Assembly (NCBI GenBank): GCA_945873015.1
Contig: CAMCBY010000300.1
Span: 1 to 5,593 of the forward strand
Direction of reading: 5' to 3'
Origin: Klebsiella pneumoniae
Lineage (GTDB): Bacteria > Pseudomonadota > Gammaproteobacteria > Ga0077536
DNA length: 5,593 nucleotides
Shown here: piece after piece, positions 4,476 through 5,593 of the stretch
Numbering within the stretch: position 1 is the stretch's first letter
How the letters are laid out: every line of letters begins with the position of its first letter
Translations under genes and position numbers: made by a program
The notes under the pieces: generated by a model
The model's input: the letters and a program-made list of their open reading frames with translations, nothing else
What the model was told of the DNA's origin: nothing
The model's database searches: none

Positions 4476-5593
4476 ATGTCAGAGCCCTTAAGCGCACAAC
4501 AGATAGACTTGCTGCATGCCTATTGGCGCGCCGCGAATTATCTTTCGGTCGGTCAAATCTATCTCAAGGACAACCCCCTGCTGCGTGAGCCGCTCCGCCG
4601 TACTGACATCAAACCCCGCCTGCTCGGGCACTGGGGCACGACACCGGGCCTGAACCTGCTCTACGTGCATTGCAATCGCCTCATCAAACAGCACGACTTG
4701 AACATGATTTTCGTGACCGGGCCGGGACACGGCGGTCCGGGCCTGGTCGCGCACAGTTATCTGGAAGGCTCTTACACCGAGCATTACCCCGCCATTGAAC
4801 AAAGCCACCACGGCATACAGCGCCTGTTCCGTCAGTTCTCGTGGCCCGGCGGCATTCCGAGCCATGTATCAGCCGATACGCCAGGTTCCATCCACGAAGG
4901 CGGCGAGCTCGGTTATTCACTCGCGCACGCCTATGGCGCGGCCTTTGACAATCCGTCCCTCATCGTCACCTGTGTAGTCGGCGATGGCGAAGCCGAAACC
5001 GGCGCGCTCGCCACCAGTTGGCACTCCAACAAATTCTTGAACCCGGCCCGCGACGGCGCGGTGCTGCCGGTGCTGCACCTGAACGGCTACAAGATTGCCA
5101 ACCCGACCTTGCTCGCGCGTATCAGCCGCGAGGAACTCGAAATGCTGATGCGTGGTTATGGCCACGAGCCCTATTTTGTCGAAGGCGATGACCCGCTGGC
5201 GATACATACCTTGCTGGCGTCGACGCTCGATGAAGTACTGAAAAAGATCCAACAGATTCAGCACGCGGCGCGACAACCCGGCGCGATGGCCGTCGACGAT
5301 CGTCCGCGCTGGCCGATGATCGTGCTGCGTACGCCCAAGGGCTGGACCGGCCCGGTCAGCGTCGATGGTCTGCCGGTAGAAGGTAGCTGGCGTTCACACC
5401 AGGTGCCGATCAATGATTTTTCGCGCGCAGACCATCTCGCCGCGCTGGAGAGCTGGTTAAAGAGTTACCGCATCGAAGAACTGTTGGACGACACCGGCAA
5501 GCTGCGCGACGAACTGGCAGCGCTCGCACCTACCGGTCAACGCCGCATGGGATCGAATCTGCATGGCAACGGTGGGCATCTGTTGACGCCGCT
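4476..5593 (+). CDS. xfp: Xylulose-5-phosphate/fructose-6-phosphate phosphoketolase, N-terminal 372 aa (cut by window edge)
   Basis: A cytoplasmic thiamine-diphosphate enzyme that splits xylulose 5-phosphate (and in many members fructose 6-phosphate) with phosphate into acetyl-phosphate plus glyceraldehyde 3-phosphate (or erythrose 4-phosphate), feeding acetate or acetyl-CoA formation. The frame is open from ATG 4476 to the edge; family members are about 800 residues, so roughly half is present. Visible family blocks in order: HWGTTPGLN (52-60, His52), TGPGHGGPG (81-89, His85), TPGSIHEGGELGYSL (135-149), the cofactor/metal motif GDGEAETG (169-176) with HLNGYKIANP (201-210) supplying the later Asn, TPKGWTGP (286-293) and EGSWRSHQVPI (302-312, His308). 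All recognised active-site histidines of this half are present, so it looks functional. Substrate preference cannot be told from this half. It is transcribed away from the envelope cluster; an acetate kinase gene often accompanies it, but the window ends before that could be seen. Confidence 0.97.
   Translation, partial: MSEPLSAQQIDLLHAYWRAANYLSVGQIYLKDNPLLREPLRRTDIKPRLLGHWGTTPGLNLLYVHCNRLIKQHDLNMIFVTGPGHGGPGLVAHSYLEGSYTEHYPAIEQSHHGIQRLFRQFSWPGGIPSHVSADTPGSIHEGGELGYSLAHAYGAAFDNPSLIVTCVVGDGEAETGALATSWHSNKFLNPARDGAVLPVLHLNGYKIANPTLLARISREELEMLMRGYGHEPYFVEGDDPLAIHTLLASTLDEVLKKIQQIQHAARQPGAMAVDDRPRWPMIVLRTPKGWTGPVSVDGLPVEGSWRSHQVPINDFSRADHLAALESWLKSYRIEELLDDTGKLRDELAALAPTGQRRMGSNLHGNGGHLLTP

Noticed and set aside
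4488..5276. Minus-strand frames antisense to the phosphoketolase
   Set aside because: The plus-strand frame carries all phosphoketolase motifs; the antisense frames are shadows.

Overview
The window looks like chromosomal DNA from a GC-rich Gram-negative proteobacterium, most likely a gammaproteobacterium. The reasons are several Sec-type signal peptides, an OmpA-like protein, a small outer-membrane beta-barrel, a triple-BON periplasmic protein and AGGA/GGAG-type ribosome binding sites. The GTCAGACT..AGTCTGAC palindromes remind me of repeats seen in xanthomonad-like genomes. That placement rests on memory and is weak.

Layout. Positions 1-3911 hold seven co-oriented minus-strand genes. In transcription order they are: an outer-membrane beta-barrel protein (3387-3911); an OmpA-C-domain protein (2408-3301) ending in a clear Rho-independent terminator (2333-2364); a CsbD-family stress protein with a GTG start (2001-2177); a proline-rich, probably disordered 90-residue protein (1628-1900); a three-BON-domain OsmY-like periplasmic protein (721-1554); an exported protein with two equally spaced cysteine pairs (71-625); and the first 15 codons of another exported protein or lipoprotein (1-45). 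The terminator splits this run into at least two transcription units, omp-ompA and csbD onwards.

Positions 3912-4475 are a non-coding divergent region. It holds a series of small perfect hairpins (about 4061-4184) and a perfect 24-bp inverted repeat (4309-4332 / 4370-4393) in which each arm is itself a near-palindrome. From 4476 to the right edge, on the plus strand, lies the N-terminal half of a thiamine-diphosphate-dependent phosphoketolase.

How the genes may work together (inference): CsbD, BON/OsmY and OmpA-like proteins are all linked to osmotic or general envelope stress, so the minus-strand run reads as an envelope stress-response cluster. The divergent phosphoketolase makes acetyl-phosphate from sugar phosphates and would be a separate carbon-metabolism unit. 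Most components belong to recognisable families. The least explained parts are the proline-rich small protein, the OmpA domain lacking its usual peptidoglycan-binding Asp, and the structured divergent region.
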